Part shown: positions 17,822-27,077 of the stretch, piece by piece
How the letters are laid out: every line of letters begins with the position of its first letter
How positions within the stretch are numbered: position 1 is the first letter of the stretch
Assembly (NCBI RefSeq): GCF_025370775.1
Contig: NZ_JAMXEX010000005.1
Span: 301,880 to 365,879, forward strand
Reading direction: 5' to 3'
Length of the DNA: 64,000 nt
Origin: Ancylothrix sp. D3o
Lineage (GTDB): Bacteria; Cyanobacteriota; Cyanobacteriia; Cyanobacteriales; Oscillatoriaceae
The notes under the pieces: model-generated
The model's input: only the letters and a program-made list of their open reading frames with translations
The model's database searches: none
What the model was told of the DNA's origin: nothing
Translations under genes and position numbers: made by a program

Positions 17822-18931
17822 ATGAGATTTTCTAATCGGCGAATTTGGTTTTTTTTAGCGCTTGCTGTGGTGCTAATGGTGTTGCTGACGCTGTTAGTAG
17901 CACCGGCTAATAATCGTTTAACTGTGGGTTCAACGTATGGGCGTTCTCCTGATGGTTATGGGGCTTGGTATGCCTATATGCAAGAGCAGGGGGTGCCGGT
18001 GGTTCGCTGGCAAAAATCTTTTGCGGAGTTGGCGAACAGTCAGCCAGAAAATATTACTTTATTGCGGGTAAATTCGGGGTTAAGTTCGGGCCGGTTGAGT
18101 TCTCAAGAAATAGACTGGCTACGGTTAGGAAATAGGCTGGTTGTTTTGGGAATTCGTCAACCAGTTACGGAAGCTAAGTTTAGTTCTATTTTGAAAGCGG
18201 ATGTGGGAGGGGTGAAAATAGAAACTTCTCGCCGGTTAAACCTGGGTGATATGAAACAAGAAAAAAGTTTATTGGATGATAGGTTTGGCAGTACGGTTTG
18301 GCAAAAAACAATTGATAAAGGGTTGGTAATTAATTCTGTTACTCCCCATTTAGGGGCGAATGCTTATCAAGATGAAACGGGTAATTATGAGTTTTTGGCG
18401 CAATTGGTAAGAGAAAAAAATCAGCGGATTTTTGTTGATGAATATATGCACGGTTATCGAGATAAAACAGCCCAGACTGAAAAATCAACAGATGATGTTT
18501 TTAGTTATCTGTTAAGAAGCCCTGTTTTCATGGCAATTTTACAAGGATTAGTTGTGGTTTTGATTTGGATTTTAGCTGAACGCCGGCGTTTTGGAAAAGC
18601 CCAAAGTTTAGTGGTGCCGGTTGTGGATAATAGCGAGGCATATATCCGGGCGACGGCTGGGGTTTTAGAAAAGGCTGAAATGACGGATTTTGTGATGGAA
18701 ATGCTGGCGAAAGAGGAACAGTTGGAATTCCAAAAAAAGCTGGGTTTGGGGTCAGAATTGCTGCCGCCAAATGTGCTAGTTTCGGCTTGGGTGAGTCAAA
18801 CCGGCAGGCCGGCTTCGGAGTTGAGTTCTTTGCTGGCAATGAATGCGAAAAAAGCGAAGTTTTCTAAAACTAATTTAAAAAAATGGCTGGAAAAATGGCA
18901 AAGGGTGCGGGCAGGGTTATTTCAGGGGTAA
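17822..18931 (+). CDS. DUF4350-domain membrane protein
   Basis: 369 residues. An N-terminal membrane anchor (IWFFLALAVVLMVLLTLLVA) is followed by a soluble domain with SPDGYGAWYAYMQEQGVPVV, typical of DUF4350, and a second membrane helix near residue 240 (MAILQGLVVVLIWILAE). The C-terminal 110 residues are cytoplasmic. GGAGG lies 10-14 bases before the ATG. It follows DUF4129 by 45 bases and precedes moxR by 92, the usual order in cyanobacteria and actinobacteria. Family function is not established; association with MoxR suggests assembly or remodelling of an envelope complex. Confidence 0.78.
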   Translation: MRFSNRRIWFFLALAVVLMVLLTLLVAPANNRLTVGSTYGRSPDGYGAWYAYMQEQGVPVVRWQKSFAELANSQPENITLLRVNSGLSSGRLSSQEIDWLRLGNRLVVLGIRQPVTEAKFSSILKADVGGVKIETSRRLNLGDMKQEKSLLDDRFGSTVWQKTIDKGLVINSVTPHLGANAYQDETGNYEFLAQLVREKNQRIFVDEYMHGYRDKTAQTEKSTDDVFSYLLRSPVFMAILQGLVVVLIWILAERRRFGKAQSLVVPVVDNSEAYIRATAGVLEKAEMTDFVMEMLAKEEQLEFQKKLGLGSELLPPNVLVSAWVSQTGRPASELSSLLAMNAKKAKFSKTNLKKWLEKWQRVRAGLFQG

Positions 18932-19023
18932 TTGTGGTGTAGGATAGAATTAACTTTGCCTGCTAAAAAGCTGGTTAATGGTGGAATAAGAAAAAAATTT
19001 AGGAATTATGGGGGGTATAAAAT

Positions 19024-19974
19024 ATGGCTCAAAGTAATCAAGCATTTACAAATATCCGTCAAGCTGTCAATCAAATTATTGTGGGGCAGCCGGTGTTGAT
19101 TGAGCAGTTAATTGTGGCTTTGTTGGCGGGGGGTCATGTAATTTTGGAGGGGGTACCGGGGACGGGTAAGACTCTTTTGGCGCAGGTGTTGGCGCGTTTA
19201 ATTCAAGCGGATTTTCGCAGGATTCAATTAACGCCAGATATTTTGCCGGCGGATATTTTGGGGACGAATATTTTTGATTTGAATACTCGCAGTTTTACGC
19301 TGAAAAAGGGGCCGATTTTTACGCAAATTTTGCTGGCGGATGAAATTAATCGAACTCCGCCAAAAACTCAGGCGGCTTTGTTGGAGGCGATGGAAGAACA
19401 GCAGGTTACTTTGGATGGGGAAAGTTTGCCGTTACCGCCGTTATTTTGGGTGATGGCTACGCAAAATTCTTTGGAGTTTGAGGGAACTTATCCGCTTCCA
19501 GAGGCGCAGTTAGATCGGTTTTTGTTTAAGTTGGTGGTGGATTATCCAGAGGCAAAAGCTGAAAAGCAAATGTTGTTGAATAGCCAGGGTAATTCGACTT
19601 CGCGGCGGCTGGATTTAGCGAAGCTTAAACCTATTGCAAATGTTGAGCAGGTTTTGCAGGCGCGTCAGGAAGTCAGAGCGATAAAAATTGCTGATAATGT
19701 TGTAGATTATGTGTTAAATTTGGTGCAAAAGTCTCGCAAGCATCCAGATTTGGCTTTGGGGGCTTCTCCTCGTTCTGGTGTGGCTTGGTTGCAGGCTTCT
19801 AAGGCTTATGCGTGGTTAAATAATCGGGAGTTTGTGACGCCGGATGATGTTAAGGCGGTAGCGGTTCCTTTGTTGCGTCACAGGCTAATTTTGAAGGCGG
19901 AATCAATGTTAGATGGGGTGCAAATTGAGGGGGTTGTGAAGGGGTTATTAAATGGGGTGTCGGTGCCCAGATAA
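19024..19974 (+). CDS. MoxR-family AAA+ ATPase
   Basis: 316 residues, the normal MoxR length. Walker A GVPGTGKT, Walker B ILLADEINRTPPKTQAALLE, sensor 1 ATQNSLEFEGTYPLPEAQLD and sensor 2 GASPRSGVAWLQ are all intact. MoxR proteins act as chaperone-like ATPases with DUF58/VWA partners; here the DUF58 partner (21389) is on the same strand but separated by two inserted Uma2 genes. Its stop codon (19972-19974) directly abuts the stop of the first Uma2 gene on the other strand. Confidence 0.92.
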   Translation: MAQSNQAFTNIRQAVNQIIVGQPVLIEQLIVALLAGGHVILEGVPGTGKTLLAQVLARLIQADFRRIQLTPDILPADILGTNIFDLNTRSFTLKKGPIFTQILLADEINRTPPKTQAALLEAMEEQQVTLDGESLPLPPLFWVMATQNSLEFEGTYPLPEAQLDRFLFKLVVDYPEAKAEKQMLLNSQGNSTSRRLDLAKLKPIANVEQVLQARQEVRAIKIADNVVDYVLNLVQKSRKHPDLALGASPRSGVAWLQASKAYAWLNNREFVTPDDVKAVAVPLLRHRLILKAESMLDGVQIEGVVKGLLNGVSVPR

Positions 19975-20577
19975 TTAGAGGAAAAGCGCTAAATTTAAGT
20001 TAAAACCGGGTAATACGTTTTCTCCTGATAATTCTGTGGGAAGATTTCGTATTTCTATTTCTTTTTGGGGCCGGTAAATTTCTACTTGCTGTTGTTGGGG
20101 ATTAATTAACCACGCCAATTGTACACCGGCCTCTATATATTCTTGCATTTTTTCTCTGAGTATTTTTAGGCTGTCGGTTTCTGACCTTAATTCCATCACA
20201 AAATCGGGTGCAATGGGGGGAAATTTGCGTTTTTGTTCTGGTGGAAGTGCTTCCCAACGTTCGCGTTTAATCCATGAGGCATCGGGAGAACGATCTGCAC
20301 CATTTGGTAACTTAAATACGGTGGAAGAACTGAAGGTATAACCGAGTTTTGTCTGCCGGTTCCAATTTCCTAAATCGATAATTAATTCTGATTCACGATT
20401 GCCACTTTCTCCTCCGACTGGTGACATAATAATTAATTCTCCTTTGCTATTTCTTTCAAACTTTAATTCATGGTTGTTTTGACACAGTTCGTAAAACTGT
20501 TCATCTGTGAGACGAACGGTATCTAGGTTTAATGTTAAAGGAGTTGCCAACATATCCTTAACCTCAATGCTTGTCAA
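19975..20577 (-). CDS. Uma2 family (DUF820) putative endonuclease, copy A
   Basis: 200 residues. The fold is PD-(D/E)XK-like: NSKGELIIMSPVGGESGNRE, RSPDASWI, PPIAPDFVMELRSETDSLK and QLAWLINP with IYRP. The family is very numerous in cyanobacteria; biological role is unsettled. It differs from copy B at 10 of 200 positions by my count, six of them within residues 63-70. Convergent with moxR (stops abut). Probably arrived or duplicated within an ancestral moxR-DUF58 operon. Confidence 0.9.
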   Translation of the reverse strand: MTSIEVKDMLATPLTLNLDTVRLTDEQFYELCQNNHELKFERNSKGELIIMSPVGGESGNRESELIIDLGNWNRQTKLGYTFSSSTVFKLPNGADRSPDASWIKRERWEALPPEQKRKFPPIAPDFVMELRSETDSLKILREKMQEYIEAGVQLAWLINPQQQQVEIYRPQKEIEIRNLPTELSGENVLPGFNLNLALFL

Positions 20578-20675
20578 AATTATATCATGTCACATAAAAA
20601 GCCGGTTACTTAACAAATCAGCTTTTCGGCTATAATAAATAGCAAGAAAAATTTTTTATCACATAGCCCAGATAA

Positions 20676-21278
20676 CTAGAGGAAAAGGGATAAATTTAAG
20701 TTAAAGTCTGGTAATACGTTTTCTCCTGATAATTCTGTGGGAAGATTTCGTATTTCTATTTCTTTTTCGGGCCGGTAAATTTCTACTTGCTGCTGTTGGG
20801 GATTAATTAACCACGCCAATTGTACACCGGCCTCTATATATTCTTGCATTTTTTCTCTGAGTATTTTTAGGCTGTCGGTTTCTGACCTTAATTCCATCAC
20901 AAAATCGGGTGCAATAGGGGGAAATTTGCGTTTTTGTTCGGGCGGTAGTGCTTCCCAACGTTCGCGTTTAATCCATGAAGCATCGGGAGAACGATCTGCA
21001 CCATTTGGTAACTTAAATACGGTGGAAGAACTGAAGGTATAACCGAGTTTTGTCTGCCGGTTCCATATTTCCAAATCCGTCATTAATTGTACTTCACGAT
21101 TGCCACTTTCTCCTCCGACTGGTGACATAATAATTAATTCTCCTTTGCTGTTTCTTTCAAACTTTAATTCATGGTTGTTTTGACACAGTTCGTAAAACTG
21201 TTCATCTGTGAGACGAACGCTATCTAGGTTTAATGTTAAAGGAGTTGCCAACATATCCTTAACCTCAATGCTTGTCAA
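20676..21278 (-). CDS. Uma2 family (DUF820) putative endonuclease, copy B
   Basis: 200 residues, about 95% identical to copy A with the same start and stop context. It carries the form more usual for the family in the variable patch (EVQLMTDLEIWNRQ, against ESELIIDLGNWNRQ in copy A). Catalytic-type acidic and Lys residues (SPDASWI, MELRSETDSLK) are unchanged in both, so neither looks like a pseudogene. Its upstream spacer (21279-21388) also carries the start region of the divergent DUF58 gene. Confidence 0.9.
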   Translation of the reverse strand: MTSIEVKDMLATPLTLNLDSVRLTDEQFYELCQNNHELKFERNSKGELIIMSPVGGESGNREVQLMTDLEIWNRQTKLGYTFSSSTVFKLPNGADRSPDASWIKRERWEALPPEQKRKFPPIAPDFVMELRSETDSLKILREKMQEYIEAGVQLAWLINPQQQQVEIYRPEKEIEIRNLPTELSGENVLPDFNLNLSLFL

Positions 21279-21388
21279 AATTATATCATGTCACATAAAA
21301 AGCCGGTTTGTTAAAGAAAGCCGGTTTTGATAAACCAAAAAACAAGCTATAATAAACAGCAATAAACCTTTTTTATCAAATAGCCCTT

Positions 21389-22714
21389 ATGATTCCCTCC
21401 CAACGTGGTTATTTACTCCTCATTTTAGGCATACTAATTGCGCCGGTATTAGCTTTAGTTTTTAATCAGCAAATCAGCCTTATTGCCACATTAATTTACG
21501 ATGCCGTTATTTTACTTTTCATCTTTTTAGATAGCTGGCAAGTGCGAAAACACCGCGCCGAAATAACCCGCCAACCTTTAAACCGGCTTTCTATAGGCAG
21601 AGAAAACCCAGTTTTATTATTTGTCAAATCTGGAATAAAAGCAATTAATTTACAAATTCGTGATAATTATCCCCCAGAATTTGAAGTGATTAACCCCATT
21701 CTCAAAACCTCTTTACCTGCCAACAATTCCACAGAATTAACATACAATGTTAAACCCTCTCAAAGAGGTGAGTATGAGTGGGGAGATATTCAAGTACGAC
21801 AATTAGGAAACTGGGGTTTAGCATGGCATCAATGGAAAATTCCAGCAAGTTTTAAAGTAGCAGTTTACCCGGATTTAATCGGATTAAGAGCCTTAACAAT
21901 TCGCTTAACATTGTTAGGAGCCGGTACGATGACACAAGCCCGGAAATTTGGCACCGGCACCGAATTTGCCGAATTACGAGAATATAATAGTGGCGATGAT
22001 CTGCGTTTAATTGATTGGAAAGCAACAGCACGCCGACTTGCCGCACCTAGCAAAATGCCCCTGCAAATAAGAGTATTAGAACCCGAACAAGAACAAACAT
22101 TAATGATCTTATTAGATCGGGGCCGGTTAATGACAGCCCAAGTACAAGGTTTAAAAAGATTTGATTGGGGATTAAATGCCGCCTTATCGCTGGCAATGGC
22201 AGGTTTAAATCGAGGAGATAAAGTTGGAGTAACGGTATTTGATCGTAATATCGCTGCCTCGATACCCCCAGAACGCGGACAATCCCACTTTAACAAAATT
22301 TTGGAACGTTTAACCCCCCTTCAGCCGGTGTTATTAGAGCCGGATTATGTGGGCGCTGTCACAACTTTTGTGAAACAACAAAATCGCCGGTCTTTGGTTG
22401 TCTTAATTACCGATATTGTAGACAGTACCGCCTCAGCAGAATTACTCGCCGCCTTGGTGCGTTTAAAGCCGCGTTATTTGCCGTTCTGCGTGACTTTGCG
22501 AGACCCCCAAGTAGATCACATTGCCCACAATTTTACGGCAAATATTCACGAAAGTTATGGCCGCGCCGTTGCCTTAGATTTGTTAGCACAGCGTCAGGTA
22601 GCCTTTGCAAAATTAAAGCAAAAAGGTGTCTTAGTTTTGGATGCACCGGCCAACTTAATCAGCGATCAATTAGTAGAAAGATATCTGCAACTCAAAGCAA
22701 AAAATCAATTGTAG
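21389..22714 (+). CDS. DUF58-domain membrane protein, MoxR partner
   Basis: 441 residues. Two N-terminal membrane helices (YLLLILGILIAPVLALVF, then IYDAVILLFIFLDSW), an immunoglobulin-like segment, and the DUF58 signature GTGTEFAELREYNSGDDLRL followed by IDWKATARR. After it comes a von Willebrand A-like fold beginning QTLMILLDRGR (DxGR rather than a full MIDAS DxSxS). DUF58 proteins work with MoxR ATPases. Expressed apart from moxR here because of the Uma2 insertion; its promoter should lie in the Uma2-derived spacer at 21279-21388. Confidence 0.88.
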   Translation: MIPSQRGYLLLILGILIAPVLALVFNQQISLIATLIYDAVILLFIFLDSWQVRKHRAEITRQPLNRLSIGRENPVLLFVKSGIKAINLQIRDNYPPEFEVINPILKTSLPANNSTELTYNVKPSQRGEYEWGDIQVRQLGNWGLAWHQWKIPASFKVAVYPDLIGLRALTIRLTLLGAGTMTQARKFGTGTEFAELREYNSGDDLRLIDWKATARRLAAPSKMPLQIRVLEPEQEQTLMILLDRGRLMTAQVQGLKRFDWGLNAALSLAMAGLNRGDKVGVTVFDRNIAASIPPERGQSHFNKILERLTPLQPVLLEPDYVGAVTTFVKQQNRRSLVVLITDIVDSTASAELLAALVRLKPRYLPFCVTLRDPQVDHIAHNFTANIHESYGRAVALDLLAQRQVAFAKLKQKGVLVLDAPANLISDQLVERYLQLKAKNQL

Positions 22715-22742
22715 GGTGGGCTTAGCGTCGAAGTCATAAACC

Positions 22743-22791
22743 GGGTTTCTTAGTGCGGCTTTTGTTGATAATTTATATTTCTGAGAAACCC
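22743..22791. terminator. Inverted repeat between DUF58 and SpoIIM-like genes
   Basis: GGGTTTCTTAG at 22743-22753 pairs with CTGAGAAACCC at 22781-22791 (10 of 11 positions), loop about 27 bases. It lies between convergent genes and includes the last codons of the SpoIIM-like gene, so it may terminate the DUF58 transcript. Weak evidence. Confidence 0.35.
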
Positions 22792-23753
22792 ATTTTCTTT
22801 GCATCAGGCCGGCGCAAACAATAACTCACCAAACCCACAAACAAACTCACCCCAAGCAAATATTTAAGAGGTTCAGGAATAACCGGCGAAGGAGAAATAA
22901 ACCCCTCAATAATTCCCGCCACAAACAACATCGGCACAATTCCAAACACAAGTTGCGCCGCCTGATAACCATAAAATTTCAAAGAATCACCCAAACGAAA
23001 CTTGCCAGGAAGCAAAAGCCCCCGCGCAATTAATAAACCCGCACCCCCAGCAAAAAAAATAGCCGGTAACTCCAAAGATCCATGAGGAAAAACAAACGCC
23101 CAAAACGGATAAGCTAAATTATTTTGCCCTACCAAAGTCGCCACTGCCCCTATCAGCAACCCGTTAAAAAATAAAATAAAAATTGTATAAATGCCCGCCG
23201 TAATTCCCCCCGCAACCGCTCGAAATGCCACCCCAATATTATTGACCATAATACTACTAGAAGCCACCGGCTCTATCCCAATAATCGACCCCATCCATAA
23301 CTCCCCCCGGTCTCTCACTTGAGATATCATTGACTCAGGCACCATTAGCGGCATAAACCCCGGATCATTCCACGCATACCACCAAGCAATCAACACCCCC
23401 AACAAAAAAATCCCCGTTGCAATCGCCGTATAAGCCCATGTTTGCCTAACAATCGCCGGAAAACCCCACAAATAAAACTCCCGTACTGCTTGCCACTCTT
23501 GCCGGCGCGAACCCTGGTAAATTTGACTATAACTCCGTGAGGTGAGAGCCTGCAAATCTCTCACAATTGTCTCACCCACTTGATTCGTCCGTGCCCGCGC
23601 CAAATCTGCCGAAACAGAACGATATAAACTCGCCATTTCCTGAATTTCGGCAGCTTGTAGAGATTTAATTCCCTTTTTTTCTACCCGACTCAACAGCCCA
23701 TCTAAACGCTTCCAGTTTGCTTCCCGCCGTGAAATCCAGCGCTGAATATTCAT
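22773..23753 (-). CDS. SpoIIM-like (stage II sporulation protein M family) membrane protein
   Basis: 326 residues. N-terminal soluble part of about 100 residues (WISRREANWKRLDGLLSRV, AEIQEMASLYRSVSADLARA), then at least five membrane helices, including TWAYTAIATGIFLLGVLIAW and FVFPHGSLELPAIFFAGGAG, the family's HGxxELPAI motif. Cyanobacteria do not sporulate; the family commonly sits with MoxR, DUF58 and RDD genes, as here. It converges on DUF58 and diverges from the membrane protein at 23847. Confidence 0.87.
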   Translation of the reverse strand: MNIQRWISRREANWKRLDGLLSRVEKKGIKSLQAAEIQEMASLYRSVSADLARARTNQVGETIVRDLQALTSRSYSQIYQGSRRQEWQAVREFYLWGFPAIVRQTWAYTAIATGIFLLGVLIAWWYAWNDPGFMPLMVPESMISQVRDRGELWMGSIIGIEPVASSSIMVNNIGVAFRAVAGGITAGIYTIFILFFNGLLIGAVATLVGQNNLAYPFWAFVFPHGSLELPAIFFAGGAGLLIARGLLLPGKFRLGDSLKFYGYQAAQLVFGIVPMLFVAGIIEGFISPSPVIPEPLKYLLGVSLFVGLVSYCLRRPDAKKMGFSEI

Positions 23754-23846
23754 AAAATTTTCTTAAAAATTTCCCCACCATTATGCCAAACGTAGCTTAA
23801 GATAGCCACAAAGCCAAAAACTTATTTAAGAAAAGGATATTAACTC

Positions 23847-24770
23847 ATGTCAAAACTCAACCCTCAAAGCCCCAGCCAACCCCTTAGTATTGGCAATGTT
23901 GTCAGTACAGGAGTTCGCTTGTATCGTTCTCATCTCAAAGATTACTTAAAACTCTCTGCTATAGCCAATTTATGGGGCTTGGCTCCCTTTTTGGTAATAT
24001 TTGCCTTAGCGGCGGTAATGATACCAATGGGTGCTGGTCTGAATCTTTTATTAGTGAGTCCCATTGGCATCGGATTACTCATATTTGCCTTCGCAAAATA
24101 CTACGGATATTCCGCCGTAATAGCCCGGTTAGCATTTGCCGAAATGGCCGGCCAACCAGAAACTGTAAAAATGGCATCTGACAAAATTTTACCCCGTCAA
24201 TGGTCATTTACAGGACTCGCTTTTCTTGTCGGGCTTTACATAGTTTTACTTTATATCGGGTTAGCTTTTGTAGGAGCATTAGCAACCGGTCTCCTAACAG
24301 TAATTTTAGGAGCGGTTATAGGACGACAATTCCTTGCTATAGTTAGTGGCCTGTTAGTATTTGTTTTGGTTCTATCGATTATTTTTGGATTAATTTGGTT
24401 CTTTTCTCGTTGGTTTGTAGCAGAAATGCCCCTTGCTGTAGAAGAAGGAATGACCGTTAATCGCAGCCTATCTCGAAGCTGGGAATTAACCAATAAATCT
24501 GTTTTGCGAATTCAAGCTATCGTCTTTATAGCCTTTTTAGTCACCCTTCCCCTACTATTAATCACCACCTATGTACCTAGTTTCTTTGTAGGAACCTTTG
24601 ACCCCCAAACTTCAATTTATTGGATTGCCTACGCTTTTTCTATGATTAGAAGTATCATTGGCAGCGCATTAGTATTACCCTTTTGGCAAACAACCAAAGC
24701 CGTTTTATACTACGATCTCCGCAGCCGCAAAGAAGGTTTAGGTTTAAAATTACGCGACCACAATATTTAA
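23847..24770 (+). CDS. Polytopic membrane protein of the RDD locus
   Basis: 307 residues, about six membrane helices (for example FLVIFALAAVMIPMGAGL, LLTVILGAVIG, VFVLVLSIIFGLIWFF). RWFVAEMPLAVEEGMTVNRS followed by LSRSWELTN resembles the glycerophosphodiesterase membrane-domain type of protein often found beside RDD and SpoIIM genes. No catalytic motif seen. It ends 18 bases before the RDD gene, so both are probably one transcript. Function unknown. Confidence 0.78.
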   Translation: MSKLNPQSPSQPLSIGNVVSTGVRLYRSHLKDYLKLSAIANLWGLAPFLVIFALAAVMIPMGAGLNLLLVSPIGIGLLIFAFAKYYGYSAVIARLAFAEMAGQPETVKMASDKILPRQWSFTGLAFLVGLYIVLLYIGLAFVGALATGLLTVILGAVIGRQFLAIVSGLLVFVLVLSIIFGLIWFFSRWFVAEMPLAVEEGMTVNRSLSRSWELTNKSVLRIQAIVFIAFLVTLPLLLITTYVPSFFVGTFDPQTSIYWIAYAFSMIRSIIGSALVLPFWQTTKAVLYYDLRSRKEGLGLKLRDHNI

Positions 24771-24788
24771 CAACTCGCCTTAAACCTC

Positions 24789-25565
24789 ATGCGATTTTTT
24801 AACCGAATCACTCTGCAAACTCCCGAAAGCGTAGAACTCGAATTTACCCTAGGCGGTATTGGCAATCGCACCCTCGCCTTACTCATTGATTATTTTCTGT
24901 GGATTCTCACGCTTTTAATCTTATTCTTCATTTGGATCGTTTTTTCCTATCAATTCATCGATCTGATCAGCCAAGTCGTAAGTATCAATAAAATACAACA
25001 GTGGTTAACCGCCATTTATATCGTCTTCAATTTTGCTGTTTACGTCGGCTATTTTGTCTTTTTTGAAACCCTCTGGCAAGGGCAAACCCCCGGCAAACGC
25101 ATCACCAAAATCCGCGTTATTCGAGATGATGGGCGCAGTGTTGGCTTACCTCAAGCCGCCCTCCGCTCCCTCCTGCGTCCCATTGACGATATATTATTTA
25201 TCGGAATGTTGTTAATTATCTTCACACCACGAGAAAAACGCCTCGGAGACTTTCTCGCCGGCACCGTTGTAGTCTGCGAAGAAACCACCACAAAATCCGC
25301 CGATTTTCCTATATCTGAACCGGCCCAAAATCTCGCCCCAAAATTAATAGAAGTTGCCAATATTTCCGCCCTCTTACCCGATGATTTTGCCATCCTTCGG
25401 GAATATTTACAACGGCGAAAAAAAATGAAACCCCAAGCCAAAGACGAATTAAGCCGGCAACTCGCAGCCCAAGTTAAAACAATCATTTCCCTTGAAAAAG
25501 TCCCCGACAAAGTAAGCGCCGAACAATTCCTAGAAGCCGTCTATCTCGCCTATCAACAACAGTAG
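24789..25565 (+). CDS. RDD family membrane protein
   Basis: 258 residues. RDD signature: NRTLALLIDYFLWILTLLIL (Arg and Asp of the first helix), then FFETLWQGQTPGKRITKIRV and LRSLLRPIDDI. Three hydrophobic segments, then about 90 cytoplasmic residues rich in charged groups. The family has been linked to ion or osmolyte exchange in some bacteria; the role here is unknown. Last gene of the pair and followed by a strong bidirectional terminator. Confidence 0.87.
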   Translation: MRFFNRITLQTPESVELEFTLGGIGNRTLALLIDYFLWILTLLILFFIWIVFSYQFIDLISQVVSINKIQQWLTAIYIVFNFAVYVGYFVFFETLWQGQTPGKRITKIRVIRDDGRSVGLPQAALRSLLRPIDDILFIGMLLIIFTPREKRLGDFLAGTVVVCEETTTKSADFPISEPAQNLAPKLIEVANISALLPDDFAILREYLQRRKKMKPQAKDELSRQLAAQVKTIISLEKVPDKVSAEQFLEAVYLAYQQQ

Positions 25566-25590
25566 CCCACCAACTCTGAATTGAAAAGAC

Positions 25591-25625
25591 AAAAACCCGG
25601 TAACTCTCTATGAAACCGGGTTTTT
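25591..25625. terminator. Bidirectional rho-independent-type terminator
   Basis: AAAAACCCGG at 25591-25600 and CCGGGTTTTT at 25616-25625 form a 10-bp stem with A and T tracts on the two sides. It lies between the convergent RDD and oxidoreductase genes and can serve both. Confidence 0.8.
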
Positions 25626-25639
25626 AGAATCTCTACAGC

Positions 25640-26764
25640 CTAACCACCCATACCAGGAATTAAACTCTTACTCAACTTTTTAATAGCCCGATCAGCAATA
25701 TCGCCATAACGCAAATCACCACACAAAACCTTACCCAAAGTTTGCGTAGCAGCCGGTCGTCTTACCCCCACTTTGTACGCAATACCGGGTATTTTGAAAA
25801 ACACACCGCCTAAACGTTGAGCCCAAACCATATCAGAACCCCATTCATCCTGCATAATTTGAGTGTATTTTTCCAAAGCCTTATCATCCCCACCCAAAGC
25901 CGCATCCACAGCATCAGCCGCCTTAAGAGCACTAAACATAGAAGGACGAATACCCTCAGCCGTAAACGGATCAACAACCGCCGCCGCCTCCCCAGCCAGC
26001 ACAGCATTTTGGGTATGTAATTTTTGATTACCATCCCACAAACAAAGAGGATGTGTATATTTCGTACCGCCACTCAACCTTAAACCCTCACCATACTCAG
26101 ACAAAGGGCCATTAAAATCTTTTGGTTCCCCACCGACAAAAGTAGCAGTACCCACAGAATAGCCATCAGCCTTGGGAAAATTCCAAACAAAGCCATTTTT
26201 GCTCAAACCAAACTCAAAATTAATCACCGCATTTTCAGGAGAAACGGTAGCCGGTATTTCCCAAGAAACCCCCATCCGCTTTTTGCGTTCCTTAAAACCC
26301 AGCAATTTAGAAAGAGTACCCTTAGCGCCATCTGCTGCAATCAAAAACCGACCTTCCAAAGTTCCAGTCGTTGTTTTTACCTGCCAAGAGCCATTTTTAA
26401 ATTCAATTCCCGTAACTTCAGTTTTATCTTGAACTTCAGCCCCTTGACCTTTTGCTTGTTCAATCAAAAAATTATCAAAAACATCACGCTTCACCATCCA
26501 GATCGGTTCCGAGATATTCAGCGTCACATCCACCGGATCGTCCATTTTCCAAGTACAGCGAATTTGATTTGTTTTAAGCGAAATCGCCGGAGAAAAATCA
26601 AAATCAAACCACTGAGCAATCATCGGAGAAACAGCACCACTACAAGGCTTATAACGGGGTAAAGCCTCCTTTTCCAACACCAAAACCTTGCGACCCCGCT
26701 TAGCCAAATGATAAGCCGCCGTTCCACCGGCAGGGCCAGCACCCACAATAATGCAATCAAACAT
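25640..26764 (-). CDS. Geranylgeranyl reductase-family FAD oxidoreductase (ChlP-like paralogue)
   Basis: 374 residues from ATG 26764, chosen because GAGGAG lies 4-9 bases upstream; the frame extends 12 bases to a GTG within that ribosome site. FAD-binding GAGPAGGTAAYHLAKRGRKV, then LEKEALPRYKPCSG (the CxG motif of geranylgeranyl reductases) and AVVDPFTAEGIRPSM. Family members reduce the geranylgeranyl chain for chlorophyll, tocopherol or archaeal lipids. Shorter and different from the main ChlP as I remember it, so probably a paralogue; substrate not decided. Confidence 0.83.
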   Translation of the reverse strand: MFDCIIVGAGPAGGTAAYHLAKRGRKVLVLEKEALPRYKPCSGAVSPMIAQWFDFDFSPAISLKTNQIRCTWKMDDPVDVTLNISEPIWMVKRDVFDNFLIEQAKGQGAEVQDKTEVTGIEFKNGSWQVKTTTGTLEGRFLIAADGAKGTLSKLLGFKERKKRMGVSWEIPATVSPENAVINFEFGLSKNGFVWNFPKADGYSVGTATFVGGEPKDFNGPLSEYGEGLRLSGGTKYTHPLCLWDGNQKLHTQNAVLAGEAAAVVDPFTAEGIRPSMFSALKAADAVDAALGGDDKALEKYTQIMQDEWGSDMVWAQRLGGVFFKIPGIAYKVGVRRPAATQTLGKVLCGDLRYGDIADRAIKKLSKSLIPGMGG

Positions 26765-26776
26765 ACTACTCCTCAC

Positions 26777-27077
26777 GTTCTCTTTGTTTTCAATTTTTCT
26801 TGTTAATCTATCCTAGGACATCCGCCCAAAGAACGAATTTTGCCGTTATTCTACATAATTTCTGACTTAGCAGCCAAATTATTGACTTGCCGGCAACAGT
26901 AAAATTGTTGCTGTCATTTTAGCGAAACCTTAATTTTTTGGCAGAAACGACGATCTTTTTAGATTAAATAGCCCCTGAGCAGTGATTCCGCAGAAATTCA
27001 AGACAAAGTTTAAACAAAAAAAAGAAAGCCGTTCCTTAAACAAACCGGCTTTCTAACAAAGGGATTTTTCTGTTGAA
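26777..27077. other. Spacer between frr and the oxidoreductase gene
   Basis: About 300 bases upstream of the oxidoreductase gene. It contains the frr terminator (27023-27053) and otherwise AT-rich sequence expected to hold the oxidoreductase promoter. No RNA gene or reading frame of note. Confidence 0.4.
27023..27053 (-). terminator. Rho-independent terminator of pyrH-frr
   Basis: On the minus strand AGAAAGCCG is paired with CGGCTTTCT, and the stem is followed by an uninterrupted T-run (TTTTTTTTG). Located 25 bases after the frr stop. Confidence 0.8.

Larger units (their letters stand above)
19968..21386. repeat. Tandem duplication of an about 700-bp unit carrying uma2
   Basis: Two adjacent units of roughly 700 bp, about 19968-20665 and 20666-21386, each holding one Uma2 gene and its upstream spacer. 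The spacer element CTTGTCAAAATTATATCATG and the following CACATAAAAAGCCGGTT occur in both. The junction has CCCAGATAA.TAGAGGAAAA at the start of each copy, overlapping the end of moxR in the first. Divergence is patchy. Confidence 0.85.
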
